Notes: a model not told the origin generated them from the sequence alone. Counted from the stretch's first letter, positions 26,577-35,217 are shown. The stretch is DNA of 44,590 nucleotides from Lysobacteraceae bacterium (GCA_028866435.1 JAGWIC010000014.1:1-44590), one strand, 5' to 3'. Numbers and translations: made by a program.

Positions 26577-28445
26577 TCAGCCCAGCAACACCCGGTTCAT
26601 GCGCTGCACGAAGGCCGCCGGATCCGGCAGCTGCGCGCCGGCGGATATCTCCGCCTGCTCCAGCAGCAGCGTGGCGAGGTCGCGTGCCCTGCCCTCGTCG
26701 GCCTCGGCCTCCACGCGCCGGACCAGGGCATGGGCCGGATTGATCTCCAGCGTCGGCTTCGACTCGGGCATGTCCTGCCCGGCCTCGCGCAGCAGACGGG
26801 CCAGGTGCGGCGCCATCTCGTAGTCGCTCAGCGCCAGGCATGACGGCGAGTCGGTGAGGCGGGCGGAGACCTTGACCTCGCCGACGCGCTCGCCAAGCAG
26901 GTCCTTGATCTTCTTCAGCAGCGGCTCGGCTTCCCGGGTCGCCTCTTCCTGCTTCGCCTTGTCGGCGTCATCCAGCGGCACATCGCCCTTGGCGGCGCTC
27001 TTGAGCTTCTTGCCTTCGTACTCGCTCAGGGAGCCGATCATCCATTCGTCGATGCGGTCGAACATCAGCAGCACTTCGATGCCCTTGGCCTTGAACGCTT
27101 CCAGTTGCGGGCTGCCGAAGGCCGCGGCGTAGCTGTCGGCGGTGATGTACCAGATCGCCTCCTGGCCGACCGCCATGCGGCCGATGTAGTCGTCCAGCGA
27201 GACGGTCTGCTTGCCGGGCTCGCCCTTGGTGCTGGCGAAGCGCAGCAGCTTGGCGATGCGCTCGCGGTTGTTGGCGTCCTCGCTGATGCCTTCCTTGAGC
27301 GTGTTGCCGAACGCCTTGTAGAAGGTGGCGAACTTCTCCGGTTCGTCGCGCGCCAGTTTTTCGATCAGGTCGAGCACCCGCTTCACGCAGGCGCCCTTGA
27401 TGCGGTCGAGCTGGCGGTTGTGCTGCAGGATCTCGCGGCTGACGTTGAGCGGCAGGTCGTCGGCATCGACCACGCCGCGCACGAAACGCAGGTAGTTCGG
27501 CAGCAGTTCCTCGGCGGCGTCCATGATGAAGACGCGCTTGATGTAGAGCTTCAGGCCCTTGCGCTCGTCGCGGCCGCCCATCATCAGGTCGAACGGCGGC
27601 TGCGAGGGGATGTAGAGCAGCGTGGTGAAGCTCTGGCTGCCCTCGACGCGGTTATGCGTCCAGGCCAGCGCATCGTTGAAATCGTGGCCGAGCGACTTGT
27701 AGAAGCTCTGGTAGTCCTCGTCGGAAATCTCGCTCCTGGGCTTGGTCCACAGCGCCGAGGCGGCGTTGGTACTCTCGAACTCGCCGGTCGGCTTGCCGTC
27801 CTTCTCCACCGGCGTGCGGATCGGGAAGGCGACGTGGTCGGAATATTTGCGGATCAGCGACTTCAGCTGCCAACCCTTCAGGAACTCGTTCTCGTCGGCC
27901 TTCAGGTGCAGGATCACCGCCGTGCCGCGCTGTGGCTCGTCGACCCGCTCCAGCGAATACTCGCCCTTGCCGTCGCTTTCCCATTTCACGCCATCGGCGG
28001 CCGGCGCATCGGCGCGGCGGGTGATCACGGTGACCTTGTCGGCCACCACGAAGGCGGAATAGAACCCCACGCCGAACTGGCCGATCAGCCGCGCATCGGC
28101 CTTCTGCTCGCCGGACATCGCTTCCAGGAAGCGCTTGGTGCCGGAGCTGGCGATGGTGCCGATATTGGCCACCACTTCGTCACGGCTCATGCCGATGCCG
28201 TTGTCGCGCACGGTGATGGTGCGTGCCGCCTCGTCCCAGCTGACGTCGATATGCAGCTCGCTGTCGCCGGCCGACAGCGCCGGGTTGGCGATCGACTCGA
28301 AACGCAGCTTGTCGCAGGCATCGGAGGCGTTGGAGATCAACTCGCGCAGGAAGATTTCCTTGTGCGAATACAGTGAGTGCGTGACCAGGTGCAGGACCTG
28401 GGCGACTTCGGCTTCGAACTTGCGGGTTTCGGCAGGTGCGTTCAT
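26577..28445 (-). CDS. htpG: Molecular chaperone HtpG (bacterial Hsp90)
   Basis: The 622-residue protein is full length. The GHKL ATPase domain shows FLRELISNASDACDKLRF, TVRDNGIGM and GQFGVGFYSAF. The middle domain contains the KLYIKRVFIMD and FVRGVVD-DLPLNVSREILQ segments, and the C-terminal dimerisation domain ends FVQRMNRVLLG. It is an ATP-driven cytosolic chaperone that remodels folding clients with DnaK. The start is the ATG at 28445 (MNAPAETRKFEAEVAQVL); the open frame continues upstream without a family counterpart. A sigma-32-type promoter is visible at 28606-28633, giving a leader of about 150 bases. It is convergent with the peroxidase gene and divergent from gluQ. Confidence 0.98.
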   Translation of the reverse strand: MNAPAETRKFEAEVAQVLHLVTHSLYSHKEIFLRELISNASDACDKLRFESIANPALSAGDSELHIDVSWDEAARTITVRDNGIGMSRDEVVANIGTIASSGTKRFLEAMSGEQKADARLIGQFGVGFYSAFVVADKVTVITRRADAPAADGVKWESDGKGEYSLERVDEPQRGTAVILHLKADENEFLKGWQLKSLIRKYSDHVAFPIRTPVEKDGKPTGEFESTNAASALWTKPRSEISDEDYQSFYKSLGHDFNDALAWTHNRVEGSQSFTTLLYIPSQPPFDLMMGGRDERKGLKLYIKRVFIMDAAEELLPNYLRFVRGVVDADDLPLNVSREILQHNRQLDRIKGACVKRVLDLIEKLARDEPEKFATFYKAFGNTLKEGISEDANNRERIAKLLRFASTKGEPGKQTVSLDDYIGRMAVGQEAIWYITADSYAAAFGSPQLEAFKAKGIEVLLMFDRIDEWMIGSLSEYEGKKLKSAAKGDVPLDDADKAKQEEATREAEPLLKKIKDLLGERVGEVKVSARLTDSPSCLALSDYEMAPHLARLLREAGQDMPESKPTLEINPAHALVRRVEAEADEGRARDLATLLLEQAEISAGAQLPDPAAFVQRMNRVLLG

Positions 28446-28605
28446 GGAATTCACTTGATGGATGGTATGTCGTTGGCACGGATGCAATGGCCGGGAGAAC
28501 AGCGGCAGGCTCCCGAACGGGCCACCCCCGCCGATCCGGCGCATCACTGTCGCGCTGCCCCGGGTGAAGCTGGCGAAGGGAGAGGCCCTCGGGCGGCCAC
28601 GGATT

Positions 28606-28633
28606 ATTCGGGGCAGCAGTGGGCACTTTCAAG
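28606..28633 (-). promoter_or_regulatory. Sigma-32 (heat-shock) promoter for htpG
   Basis: On the minus strand CTTGAAA (28633-28627) is followed after 13 bases by CCCCGAAT (28613-28606). The sigma-32 consensus is CTTGAAA, 13-15 bases, then CCCCATnT, so only the centre of the second box differs. It points at htpG, a classic sigma-32 gene, and would start transcription near 28598. Confidence 0.8.
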
Positions 28634-28735
28634 GGTGTGACGGCCAGCACATCCTGGTTGCCCGCCGGCAGCGGCACGCCCCTCGAGGTCAATTCGCCGC
28701 AGTCGCCCGCACCCGAATCACCCTAGAATCCGCCG

Positions 28736-29602
28736 ATGACCTACCGCGGCCGGTTTGCTCCCTCCCCCACCGGACAACTGCATTTCGGCTCACTGGTGGC
28801 GGCCGTCGGCAGCTGGCTGTGCGCGCGCCACGCCGGCGGCCAGTGGCTGCTGCGGATGGAGGACATCGATCCCCCGCGCGAAGTGGCCGGCGCGGCGGCC
28901 GGGATCCTGGCCACCCTGCCCGCCTTCGGCCTGGTCGCGGACGAACCGGCACTGTTCCAGTCGCAACGCCTGGCCGCCTACGACGCGGCGTTCGGGCAGT
29001 TGCAGGCCAACGGCATGATCTTCCCGTGTACCTGCAGCCGCAGCGAACTGGCCGGCAGCGGCGGCATCCACCGTGACGGCAAGTGCGTCGGCAGCGCGCA
29101 GGCTGGCCGCACGCCGGCCTGGCGCCTGCGCGTACCCGAGGTGGAGGTGTGCTTTGAAGACGCCGTGCAGGGGCCGCAATGCGACAACCTGCGCGAGCTG
29201 GTCGGCGATTTCGTGATACGCCGGGCGGACGGCCATTACTCGTATCAGCTCGCCTGCGTGGTGGACGATGCCAGGCAGGGCATCACCGAGGTGGTGCGCG
29301 GGCAGGACCTGCTCGACTCCACCGCGCGGCAGATCTGGCTGCAACGCTGCCTGGACCTGCCGACCCCGGCCTACCGCCACCTGCCGGTGGTCCTGGATGC
29401 CGAAGGCAGCAAGCTGTCCAAGTCGACCCAGGCATGGCCGCTCGACCCCCGCGACCCGACCCCGGCGCTGCGCCGGGCGCTGGCTTTCCTGGGGCGGCCG
29501 CTACCGGACCGGGTCATCGACGCACAGGGTTTGCTGTCCCACGCGCTGGCCGATTTCGACCCGTCGCGTTTGCCGCAGTGCAGCGGTAATTCTTCCGCCT
29601 GA
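28736..29602 (+). CDS. gluQ: Glutamyl-Q tRNA(Asp) synthetase
   Basis: The 288-residue protein is the catalytic half of a glutamyl-tRNA synthetase without an anticodon-binding domain. It charges glutamate onto the queuosine base of tRNA(Asp). The signature motifs are FAPSPTGQLHFGS (residues 7-19, HIGH-like) and KLSKS (KMSKS-like). A zinc-type C-x-C...C set is seen in IFPCTCSRSEL with CVGS downstream. The length matches the family (about 290-300). The ATG at 28736 begins MTYRGRFAPSPTG, the normal start. It stands alone here, without the dksA neighbour often found next to gluQ. The next plus-strand gene, phaB, begins 104 bases after its stop, with a TATAAA at 29608 that could belong to a separate promoter. 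Confidence 0.96.
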   Translation: MTYRGRFAPSPTGQLHFGSLVAAVGSWLCARHAGGQWLLRMEDIDPPREVAGAAAGILATLPAFGLVADEPALFQSQRLAAYDAAFGQLQANGMIFPCTCSRSELAGSGGIHRDGKCVGSAQAGRTPAWRLRVPEVEVCFEDAVQGPQCDNLRELVGDFVIRRADGHYSYQLACVVDDARQGITEVVRGQDLLDSTARQIWLQRCLDLPTPAYRHLPVVLDAEGSKLSKSTQAWPLDPRDPTPALRRALAFLGRPLPDRVIDAQGLLSHALADFDPSRLPQCSGNSSA

Positions 29603-29706
29603 ACGGCTATAAAGAATCGCGGCCCCGGCTTGTACCGCGACGCTCCCCAGCGATCATGAGCGATGATTGCGTACCCCACGCACAATTTCACAAGGAGATC
29701 GACAAC

Positions 29707-30447
29707 ATGACTCAACGCACGGCATTGGTCACTGGCGGCACTGGCGGCATCGGCAGCGCGATCATCCGCTATCTGGCCGGCCAGGGGCACCGCGTCGCCA
29801 CCAATTACCGTGACCCGGTCAAGGCCGAAAGCTGGCGCCAGGCGATGGCCGCCGACGGCGTCGAGGTGTGCATGGTGCAGACCGACGTGACCGACCCCAA
29901 GGCCTGCGCCGCGATGGTCCGCGAGATCGAGGAAAAGATCGGCGGCGTGGACATCCTGGTCAACAACGCCGGCATCACCCGCGACACCACCTTCCACAAG
30001 ATGAGCTACGAGCAGTGGACCGCCGTGATCAACGCCAACCTCAACTCATGCTTCAACGTCACCCGCCCGGTGATCGAGGGCATGCGCGCGCGCAAGTGGG
30101 GGCGCGTGGTGCAGATCAGCTCGATCAACGGCCAGAAGGGCCAGTACGGCCAGGCCAACTACGCCGCCGCCAAGGCCGGCATGCACGGCTTCACCATCTC
30201 GCTGGCGCAGGAGAACGCGAAGTTCGGCATCACCGTCAACACCGTGTCGCCCGGCTACGTGGCCACCGATATGGTCATGGCGGTACCCGAGGAGGTCCGC
30301 GAGAAGATCGCCGCGCAGATCCCCATCGGCCGGCTCGGCAGGCCGGAGGAAATCGCCCATGCCGTCGCCTTCCTGACCGGCGAGGAAACCGCCTGGATGA
30401 CCGGCGCCAACCTGTCGATCAACGGCGGCCAGTACATGGGCTGGTAA
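29707..30447 (+). CDS. phaB: Acetoacetyl-CoA reductase (NADPH), short-chain dehydrogenase
   Basis: The 246-residue SDR enzyme has the nucleotide-binding TGGTGGIGSA (residues 9-18), NNAGITRD, the catalytic serine in VQISSINGQKGQ, the YAAAK pair (Tyr-x-x-x-Lys) and a C-terminal INGGQYMGW. The INGQKGQYGQ and NGGQYM segments are specific to PhaB/PhbB, which reduces acetoacetyl-CoA to 3-hydroxybutyryl-CoA for polyhydroxybutyrate synthesis. The start is the ATG at 29707 behind AAGGAG. No phaC, phaA or phasin gene is nearby, so the rest of the pathway would be elsewhere. FabG of fatty-acid synthesis is the closest alternative, but the motif set favours PhaB. A REP pair follows 13 bases after the stop. 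Confidence 0.92.
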   Translation: MTQRTALVTGGTGGIGSAIIRYLAGQGHRVATNYRDPVKAESWRQAMAADGVEVCMVQTDVTDPKACAAMVREIEEKIGGVDILVNNAGITRDTTFHKMSYEQWTAVINANLNSCFNVTRPVIEGMRARKWGRVVQISSINGQKGQYGQANYAAAKAGMHGFTISLAQENAKFGITVNTVSPGYVATDMVMAVPEEVREKIAAQIPIGRLGRPEEIAHAVAFLTGEETAWMTGANLSINGGQYMGW

Positions 30448-30460
30448 CAACGAATCGAGC

Positions 30461-30541
30461 CGTAGGAGCCCGCTCGCGGGCGATGCCCTTGAGGTCTGCG
30501 CCTCTCGGGGCAGAAGCATCGCCCGCCAGCGGGCCCCTACG
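30461..30541. repeat. Inverted REP pair (GTAGGAGC type)
   Basis: CGTAGGAGCCCGCTCGCGGG plus CGATGC at 30461-30486 is matched in inverted orientation at 30515-30540, with two or three mismatches. About 28 bases separate the arms. Each arm is itself palindromic (CCCGC...GCGGG). The GTAGGAGC core resembles the dispersed REP elements of Pseudomonas and xanthomonads. It sits between convergent phaB and tcdA and could act as a two-way terminator or mRNA stabiliser. The right arm supplies the TAG stop of tcdA. Confidence 0.85.
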
Positions 30542-31325
30542 AGCGGTTGAGCAGCTTTTCCAGCACCCTGCCTACGGCGGCGAAGGCGAAGGCGCCGGTG
30601 ACATGGGTGGCCGCCCCGAGGCCACCGCCGCAGGCCAGGTTCAAGGCATCGCCACCCGGCGGCCGGGTGCCGCAGACGCTGCCATCCGGCTGCGGGTATT
30701 GCACGTTCTGCAGCGAATAGACGGCCGAAACGCCGAAGTAGCGATCCGGGTTGCGCGGAAAATTGAAGTCCGTGCGGAGCTTCTTGCGGATCAGGCTGAA
30801 CATGGCGTCGTGTTCGGTGCGCGACAGGTCGCGCACGCGGATCTGGGTGGTGTCGGTACGCCCGCCGGCCGAACCCACGCTGACGATGGGCAGCTTGCGC
30901 CGGCGGCACCAGGCGATGGTCTCCAGCTTGACCCGAAACGCGTCGCAGGCATCCAGCACCACGTCGTAGCCGCGATCGAGCAGTTCGTCCAGCGTGGCCG
31001 GGGTGAGGAAACGCTCGATCGCCTCCAGCCGGATGGCCGGGTTGATCGCGTGCGCGCGCCGGGCCATCACGCCGACCTTGAGCTTGCCGTACTCCCCGTC
31101 CAGTGCGTGCAGCTGGCGGTTGGTATTGGAAACGCAGATCTCGTCCGCGTCGATCAGGGTTAGCCGCCCCACGCCACTGCGTGCCAGCGCCTCGGCCGCC
31201 CACGAGCCGACGCCGCCCACGCCGATCACGCAGACATGGGCCTGCGCCAGCACGTCCACGCTGCCGCGGCCATAGAGGCGCTCGACACCGGCGAAGCGCT
31301 CGGCCTGGAAGCCCGGCTCAGTCAT
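30537..31325 (-). CDS. tcdA: tRNA threonylcarbamoyladenosine dehydratase
   Basis: The 262-residue member of the E1/ThiF-MoeB family has the ATP-binding G-V-G-G-V-G-S-W (about 35-42), DADEICVSNTNRQLHAL, and VLDACDAFRVKLETIAWC. The TcdA/CsdL-specific C-terminal part follows: RTEHDAMFSLIRKKLR...VSAVYSLQNVQYP. The enzyme cyclises t6A at position 37 of ANN-decoding tRNAs, using ATP. The start is the ATG at 31325. The stop codon TAG (30537-30539) lies inside the REP pair shared with phaB, so the last residues (LLNRS) may have been set by insertion of the repeat. The length is still close to the E. coli protein, about 268. No csdA/csdE sulphur-transfer genes are nearby. Confidence 0.95.
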   Translation of the reverse strand: MTEPGFQAERFAGVERLYGRGSVDVLAQAHVCVIGVGGVGSWAAEALARSGVGRLTLIDADEICVSNTNRQLHALDGEYGKLKVGVMARRAHAINPAIRLEAIERFLTPATLDELLDRGYDVVLDACDAFRVKLETIAWCRRRKLPIVSVGSAGGRTDTTQIRVRDLSRTEHDAMFSLIRKKLRTDFNFPRNPDRYFGVSAVYSLQNVQYPQPDGSVCGTRPPGGDALNLACGGGLGAATHVTGAFAFAAVGRVLEKLLNRS

Positions 31326-31475
31326 GCCGCAGGGCCGGAGCGGATGGATGCAGCGGTGAATGTCTCACGGCGGTACCTGAAAGCGATGGCCGGCCATTTT
31401 ATCGCGTCGGCGTGGAGCGTGGCGGCCAGGCACGTTATGCTTGCCCGGCCCCCGCCTCACCGAGGAAACCACTGC

Positions 31476-31865
31476 ATGCGCGTTGCACTGATGATCCTGC
31501 TGGGCCTGGTCATTGGCATCCTGGGCACGGTCAACGTGATGGGCGCGCTGGAGGCACGCAACCCGATGCCCAAGGCGGTGATGCACACCATGGGCTACCA
31601 CATGGGTGAACTGGGCCGTGCGATGAAGGCCCGCCAGTGCGCGGCCGCCGGCATCCAGCAGCACCTGCAGCGGCTGCAGTCGACCGCCACCGACATCGTG
31701 CCGGTATTCGGGATCAGCGACAAAGGCTTCACCGACAAGGCGGCCGAGCTGCAGACCCGCCTGCAGCAGGCATTGCAGGCCGCGCCGGCCACCTGCCCGG
31801 CACTGGCCGCGGCGATCAAGCCCATCGACGACACCTGCAAGAGCTGCCACCAGCAGTACCGCTGA
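31476..31865 (+). CDS. Small c-type cytochrome, cytochrome c'-like
   Basis: The 129-residue protein has a single N-terminal hydrophobic segment (1-24) that can be an uncleaved anchor or signal. A helical body follows, and one haem c site C121-K-S-C124-H125 lies five residues from the C-terminus. A C-terminal CxxCH after a four-helix bundle is the hallmark of cytochrome c'/cytochrome b562-like proteins, which bind NO or carry electrons in the periplasm. A second cysteine pair (C55, C107) could form a disulphide. The start at 31476 is supported by GAGGAAA upstream; the longer frame to 31236 overlaps tcdA. Role here is unknown; it is divergent from tcdA and convergent with pirin. Confidence 0.85.
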   Translation: MRVALMILLGLVIGILGTVNVMGALEARNPMPKAVMHTMGYHMGELGRAMKARQCAAAGIQQHLQRLQSTATDIVPVFGISDKGFTDKAAELQTRLQQALQAAPATCPALAAAIKPIDDTCKSCHQQYR

Positions 31866-31917
31866 GCCACGGCCCGGAGGCTGATCCGGCCGCCACGGCG
31901 GCAGCCGGGCCCGCCAC

Positions 31918-32790
31918 TCATCCCGGCAAGGGAATGAACTCGTTCTCGTCGCCCGCCACCTTGCCGAACGCCTGGGCCTGCCACTCGAGCCTGGCCTGCT
32001 CGATCCGCTCGCGCGTGCTGGCCACGAAGTTCCACCACAGGTGACGCTCACCGTCCAGCGGCGCCCCACCGAACAGCATCAGCCGGGTCGCCGCGCGTGC
32101 GCGCAGGGCCGGCGCCGGCGTGCCGGCCTGCACCGCCATCCGCGCCGCGCCCACCTCGATCCCGCCCCATTCGACGGCGCCTTCGACCACGAAGATGCCG
32201 TGCTCGGCATGCTCCCGCGGCAGCGCCAATTCGGCACCGGCGGCCAGGTCCGCTTGCAGCAGGTACATCGGCGCAAAAACCTTCACCGGCGAGCGCTGCC
32301 CATAAGCGCTGCCGGCCACCAGCACGGCCTCGGCGCCGGGCAACGAAACCCGCGGCAACACGTCGCGGTCATGGTGATGGAACGCTGGAGCGGTCTCGGC
32401 ATCCGCCTGCGGCAAGGCCAGCCACATCTGCACGCCATGCAGGGTCTGCCCGGCGCGACGCTCGGCCGGCGGCGTGCGCTCCGAATGCACGATGCCGCGG
32501 CCGGCGGTCATCCAGTTCACCTCGCCCGGCCGGATGTCGGCCAGGCTGCCGAGACTGTCGCGATGGCGAATCGCGCCATCGAACAGCCAGGTCACGGTGG
32601 CCAGGCCGATGTGCGGGTGCGGCCGCACATCCATGCCCTTGCCGGCCGCGAACACGGCCGGCCCGATATGGTCGAAGAACACGAAGGGACCGACGTGGCG
32701 AGCCTGCAGCACCGGCAGCAGCCGGCGCACGCTGAAACCGTCGCCGAGATCATGCACCTTGCCTTCGATCAGCAGCGGCTGTGCGTCCAT
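31918..32790 (-). CDS. Pirin family protein (bicupin)
   Basis: The 290-residue protein has the two-cupin pirin fold. Metal ligands H58 and H60 (RPHPHIGLATVTW) and H102 and E104 (GIVHSE) are intact, together with GPFVFFDHIGP and the second cupin (PREHAEHGIFVVEGAVEWGG). Bacterial pirins are iron proteins; some oxidise quercetin and others modulate metabolic enzymes. The function of this one is not predictable. The start is the ATG at 32790. It is preceded 31 bases away by an Old Yellow Enzyme gene on the same strand, so the two may be co-expressed as a stress/redox pair. It ends 52 bases from the convergent cytochrome gene. Confidence 0.93.
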   Translation of the reverse strand: MDAQPLLIEGKVHDLGDGFSVRRLLPVLQARHVGPFVFFDHIGPAVFAAGKGMDVRPHPHIGLATVTWLFDGAIRHRDSLGSLADIRPGEVNWMTAGRGIVHSERTPPAERRAGQTLHGVQMWLALPQADAETAPAFHHHDRDVLPRVSLPGAEAVLVAGSAYGQRSPVKVFAPMYLLQADLAAGAELALPREHAEHGIFVVEGAVEWGGIEVGAARMAVQAGTPAPALRARAATRLMLFGGAPLDGERHLWWNFVASTRERIEQARLEWQAQAFGKVAGDENEFIPLPG

Positions 32791-32821
32791 GGTGTACTCC
32801 TGCGAATGGCGGGAAAGCGGC

Positions 32822-33892
32822 TCACCAGGCCCGCTGGTACTGCACCGGCGCTTCGATCTTCACGCCCAGCGCCTGCGCTGCCCGACGCGGGAAGTACGGA
32901 TCGCGCAGGCTCTCGCGGGCAATCAGCACCACGTCGGCCTCGCCGCTGGCGACGATTGCCGCCGCCTGCGCCGCTTCGGTGATCATGCCCACCGCGCCGG
33001 TGGCGATGCCGGCCTCGCGCCGGATGCGTGCCGCAAACGGCACCTGATAACCCGGGCCAAGCGGGATCGTCACGTGCGGCAGCAGCCCGCCGCTGGAGAC
33101 GTCGACCAGGTCCACGCCCAGCGCCCCGAGCTGTTGCGACAGGCGCACGCTCTGCTCGATATCCCAGCCGCGCGGGCCGTCGTCGGGCGCCCAGTCCGTC
33201 GCCGAGATGCGCAGCCACAGCGGCAGATCGGCCGGCCACACCTCCCGCACCGCGGTGACCACATCGCGCACCAGGCGGGTACGGTTGTCGAAGCTTCCGC
33301 CATAGAGGTCGGTGCGCTGATTGCTCAGCGGCGACAGGAACTGGTGCAGCAGGTAGCCATGTGCGGCATGCACCTCGACCAGCTCGAATCCAGCCGCCAG
33401 GGCGCGCTGCGCCGCCGCGCGGAAATCGGCCACCACCTGGCGGATCCCCGCCGCGTCGAGCGCCTGCGGCGTCTGCCAGCCGCTGTCGAACGGCAACGCC
33501 GAAGGCGCCACGCTGACCCAGCTGCCCTGCTCCGCCGGCACCGGGCCGGAGCCATCCCAGGGCCGCAAGGTGCTGGCCTTGCGCCCGGCATGGGCCAGTT
33601 GCACCCCTGCCACCGCGCCGTGCGCCTTGATGAAACGGGTAATCGGCTGCCATGCCTCGACCTGGGCCTGGTTCCACAGACCCACGTCCTGCGGCGAAAT
33701 GCGCCCCTGCGCAGACACCGCGGTCGCTTCGGCGATCACCGCGCCCGCACCGCCCACGGCGCGACTGCCCAGGTGCACCAGGTGCCAGTGGTCGGGCACG
33801 CCATCGGTCGCCGAGTACTCGCACATCGGCGACACCAACAGGCGGTTGCGCAGCGTGAGCCCGCGTTGAGCAAAGGGATCAAACAGGTTCAT
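32822..33892 (-). CDS. NADH:flavin oxidoreductase, Old Yellow Enzyme of the YqjM/NamA class
   Basis: The 356-residue TIM-barrel FMN enzyme shows the thermophilic-like (YqjM) class signatures. These are the cysteine in LLVSPMCEYSATDG that tunes FMN, QLAHAGRKAS, EVHAAHGYLLHQFLSPLSNQRTD with the substrate-binding His pair, YGGSFDNRTR, and the C-terminal FMN-phosphate loop around GAVGMITEAAQA. It reduces activated alkenes such as enals, enones and nitro compounds using NAD(P)H. The start is the ATG at 33892 (MNLFDPFAQRGLTLRNR), the family's normal beginning; upstream codons in frame are low-complexity. It lies upstream of the pirin gene with a 31-base gap. Substrate is unknown. Confidence 0.93.
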   Translation of the reverse strand: MNLFDPFAQRGLTLRNRLLVSPMCEYSATDGVPDHWHLVHLGSRAVGGAGAVIAEATAVSAQGRISPQDVGLWNQAQVEAWQPITRFIKAHGAVAGVQLAHAGRKASTLRPWDGSGPVPAEQGSWVSVAPSALPFDSGWQTPQALDAAGIRQVVADFRAAAQRALAAGFELVEVHAAHGYLLHQFLSPLSNQRTDLYGGSFDNRTRLVRDVVTAVREVWPADLPLWLRISATDWAPDDGPRGWDIEQSVRLSQQLGALGVDLVDVSSGGLLPHVTIPLGPGYQVPFAARIRREAGIATGAVGMITEAAQAAAIVASGEADVVLIARESLRDPYFPRRAAQALGVKIEAPVQYQRAW

Positions 33893-34108
33893 CGGGAGAA
33901 TTTCCAGCATGGGTCGGCAACAACACATGCTGGCGCCGGACCGGCGAATCAAGCGCAGGCGTCCACAGCGGTGCGACGCGCGCCGTCGGCCGCAAGGACC
34001 GGCAGCAGGGACGTGTTCGCTTGCACCGTGCCCGAGGCTTCGTCGGGCACCGGCGGAGACGGACGAATCGGCACCGGACAATCACGGCGAGGCGCGCGGC
34101 AAGAGCGG

Positions 34109-34144
34109 AAAAAAGGCCGGCATCTGCCGGTGCCGGCCTTTTTT
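34109..34144. terminator. Strong bidirectional Rho-independent terminator
   Basis: AAAAAAGGCCGGCA at 34109-34122 is the exact complement of TGCCGGCCTTTTTT at 34131-34144. This makes a 14-bp hairpin with an 8-base loop and U-tracts in both directions. It lies 20 bases after the cold-shock gene's stop and would also stop any transcript entering from the left. Confidence 0.95.
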
Positions 34145-34164
34145 CGACCCCCTGGACGGGGGAT

Positions 34165-34374
34165 TCAAACGGGCGTGACTTCTTCCGCCTGCAAGCCCTT
34201 CTGGCCGTCAACGACCTTGAAGCTCACCTTCTGCCCTTCCTGCAGGCTCTTGAAACCCGAACCCGTGATGGCGCGGAAATGCACAAACACATCCGGGCCG
34301 GATTCACGACTGATGAAACCAAAACCTTTGGCGTCGTTGAACCACTTCACCGTACCTACTTCACGATCCGACAT
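34165..34374 (-). CDS. CspA-family cold-shock protein
   Basis: The 69-residue protein is one OB-fold cold-shock domain. It has [17 protein letters not shown] (RNP1 KGFGFI), DVFVHFRAI (RNP2 VFVHF), and a [19 protein letters not shown]-type second half. Such proteins bind single-stranded RNA and DNA and melt mRNA structure; some are cold-induced and others are constitutive. CGGAG stands seven bases before the ATG at 34374. The leader appears long (about 140-150 bases to the candidate promoter at 34550), as for cold-regulated csp genes. A perfect terminator follows the stop. Which csp paralogue this is cannot be said from sequence alone. Confidence 0.97.
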   Translation of the reverse strand: MSDREVGTVKWFNDAKGFGFISRESGPDVFVHFRAITGSGFKSLQEGQKVSFKVVDGQKGLQAEEVTPV

Positions 34375-34764
34375 GACTCACTCCGATCCAATCCATACGC
34401 ATGAGACAAACCAGCCCCGACGGGCCGACGATTTACTGGGCGTGACATGGTCTGGCACGAGGCGAGATCGCGGGACGTTGCCCCTGATGCACATGTGGCC
34501 AAGCAGACACAGTAACCTCAGCATAACGTATTTTTCTTCAAAAGTGATTTGTCAAGCATCCTGTTGCGGGCACGGTCACGGCCAGGGGCTGCGGGCCGCC
34601 GCGGGGCCGGCCAGGAGGCAGGAAAAGGACCATGCGACGCCATCGCACCGTGCTTGCGGGCAACCGACGACAACGGTAATTTGCCGTAGGCCCCACCTGC
34701 CGCGAGGCGGCCGATCGCACCGGCCTGGCCGCCGGCAACAGCCCACTTTGCGAGGAGCAGCCCC
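34375..34764. promoter_or_regulatory. Cold-shock gene leader and promoter; start region of the next gene
   Basis: The 390-base gap has an AT-rich island (34518-34557). On the minus strand a perfect -35 TTGACA lies at 34555-34550. AAATACG stands about 16-17 bases on as the most likely, though imperfect, -10. Transcription from there gives a csp leader of about 145 bases. The remainder up to 34764 is GC-rich. It contains a GAGGAGC ribosome binding site for the lipoprotein at 34765 but no clear promoter. Confidence 0.6.
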
Positions 34765-35217
34765 ATGTCCGCCCCGACCCTGACCCTGGCGATCAGCGGC
34801 TGCCTGTTGCTGGCAGCCTGCGCCCGGCAGCCGGCCACCCGTCCGACACCGGCCGCGGCCGGCTCGAGGCCACCGTCCGCCGGCAGCAACGCGGTATCCA
34901 GGCGGCCGAGCAGCGTGGTCGCCGCCGAGGGCGCCGGCAACGACGGCGCGAGCCTGCCGAAAACCACCGGCATCCCCGCCTGCGACGACTACCTGTCCAG
35001 TTATATCGCCTGCCATCACGCGGCAGGGATCTTCACGCCGGGGCAGCTGCCCGCCCGCTACGAGGCGATGCGCACCAGCCTGCTCCGCGATTCGCAGAAT
35101 CCGGACATCCGCCCGCAACTCGCGCAGCGCTGCAACTCCCTGGCCAGCCAGTTGCGCGAAGCCCTGCATGGCAAGGCGTGCGCCGTGAACCCTGCGCCAA
35201 CCGACAGTTCCCGCTGA
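34765..35217 (+). CDS. Small lipoprotein with cysteine-pair domain, function unknown
   Basis: The 150-residue precursor has a lipobox CLLLAACARQ (Cys about 21). A disordered Pro/Ser/Ala linker to about residue 65 follows. The conserved-looking domain is CDDYLSSYIACHHAAGIFTPGQLPARY...QRCNSLASQL, with four cysteines that could form two disulphides. I recognise this pattern as common among hypothetical lipoproteins of Xanthomonadales, but no function is known to me. GAGGAGC before the ATG at 34765 supports the start. It is convergent with the glycosylase-like gene, 30 bases away. Confidence 0.8.
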   Translation: MSAPTLTLAISGCLLLAACARQPATRPTPAAAGSRPPSAGSNAVSRRPSSVVAAEGAGNDGASLPKTTGIPACDDYLSSYIACHHAAGIFTPGQLPARYEAMRTSLLRDSQNPDIRPQLAQRCNSLASQLREALHGKACAVNPAPTDSSR

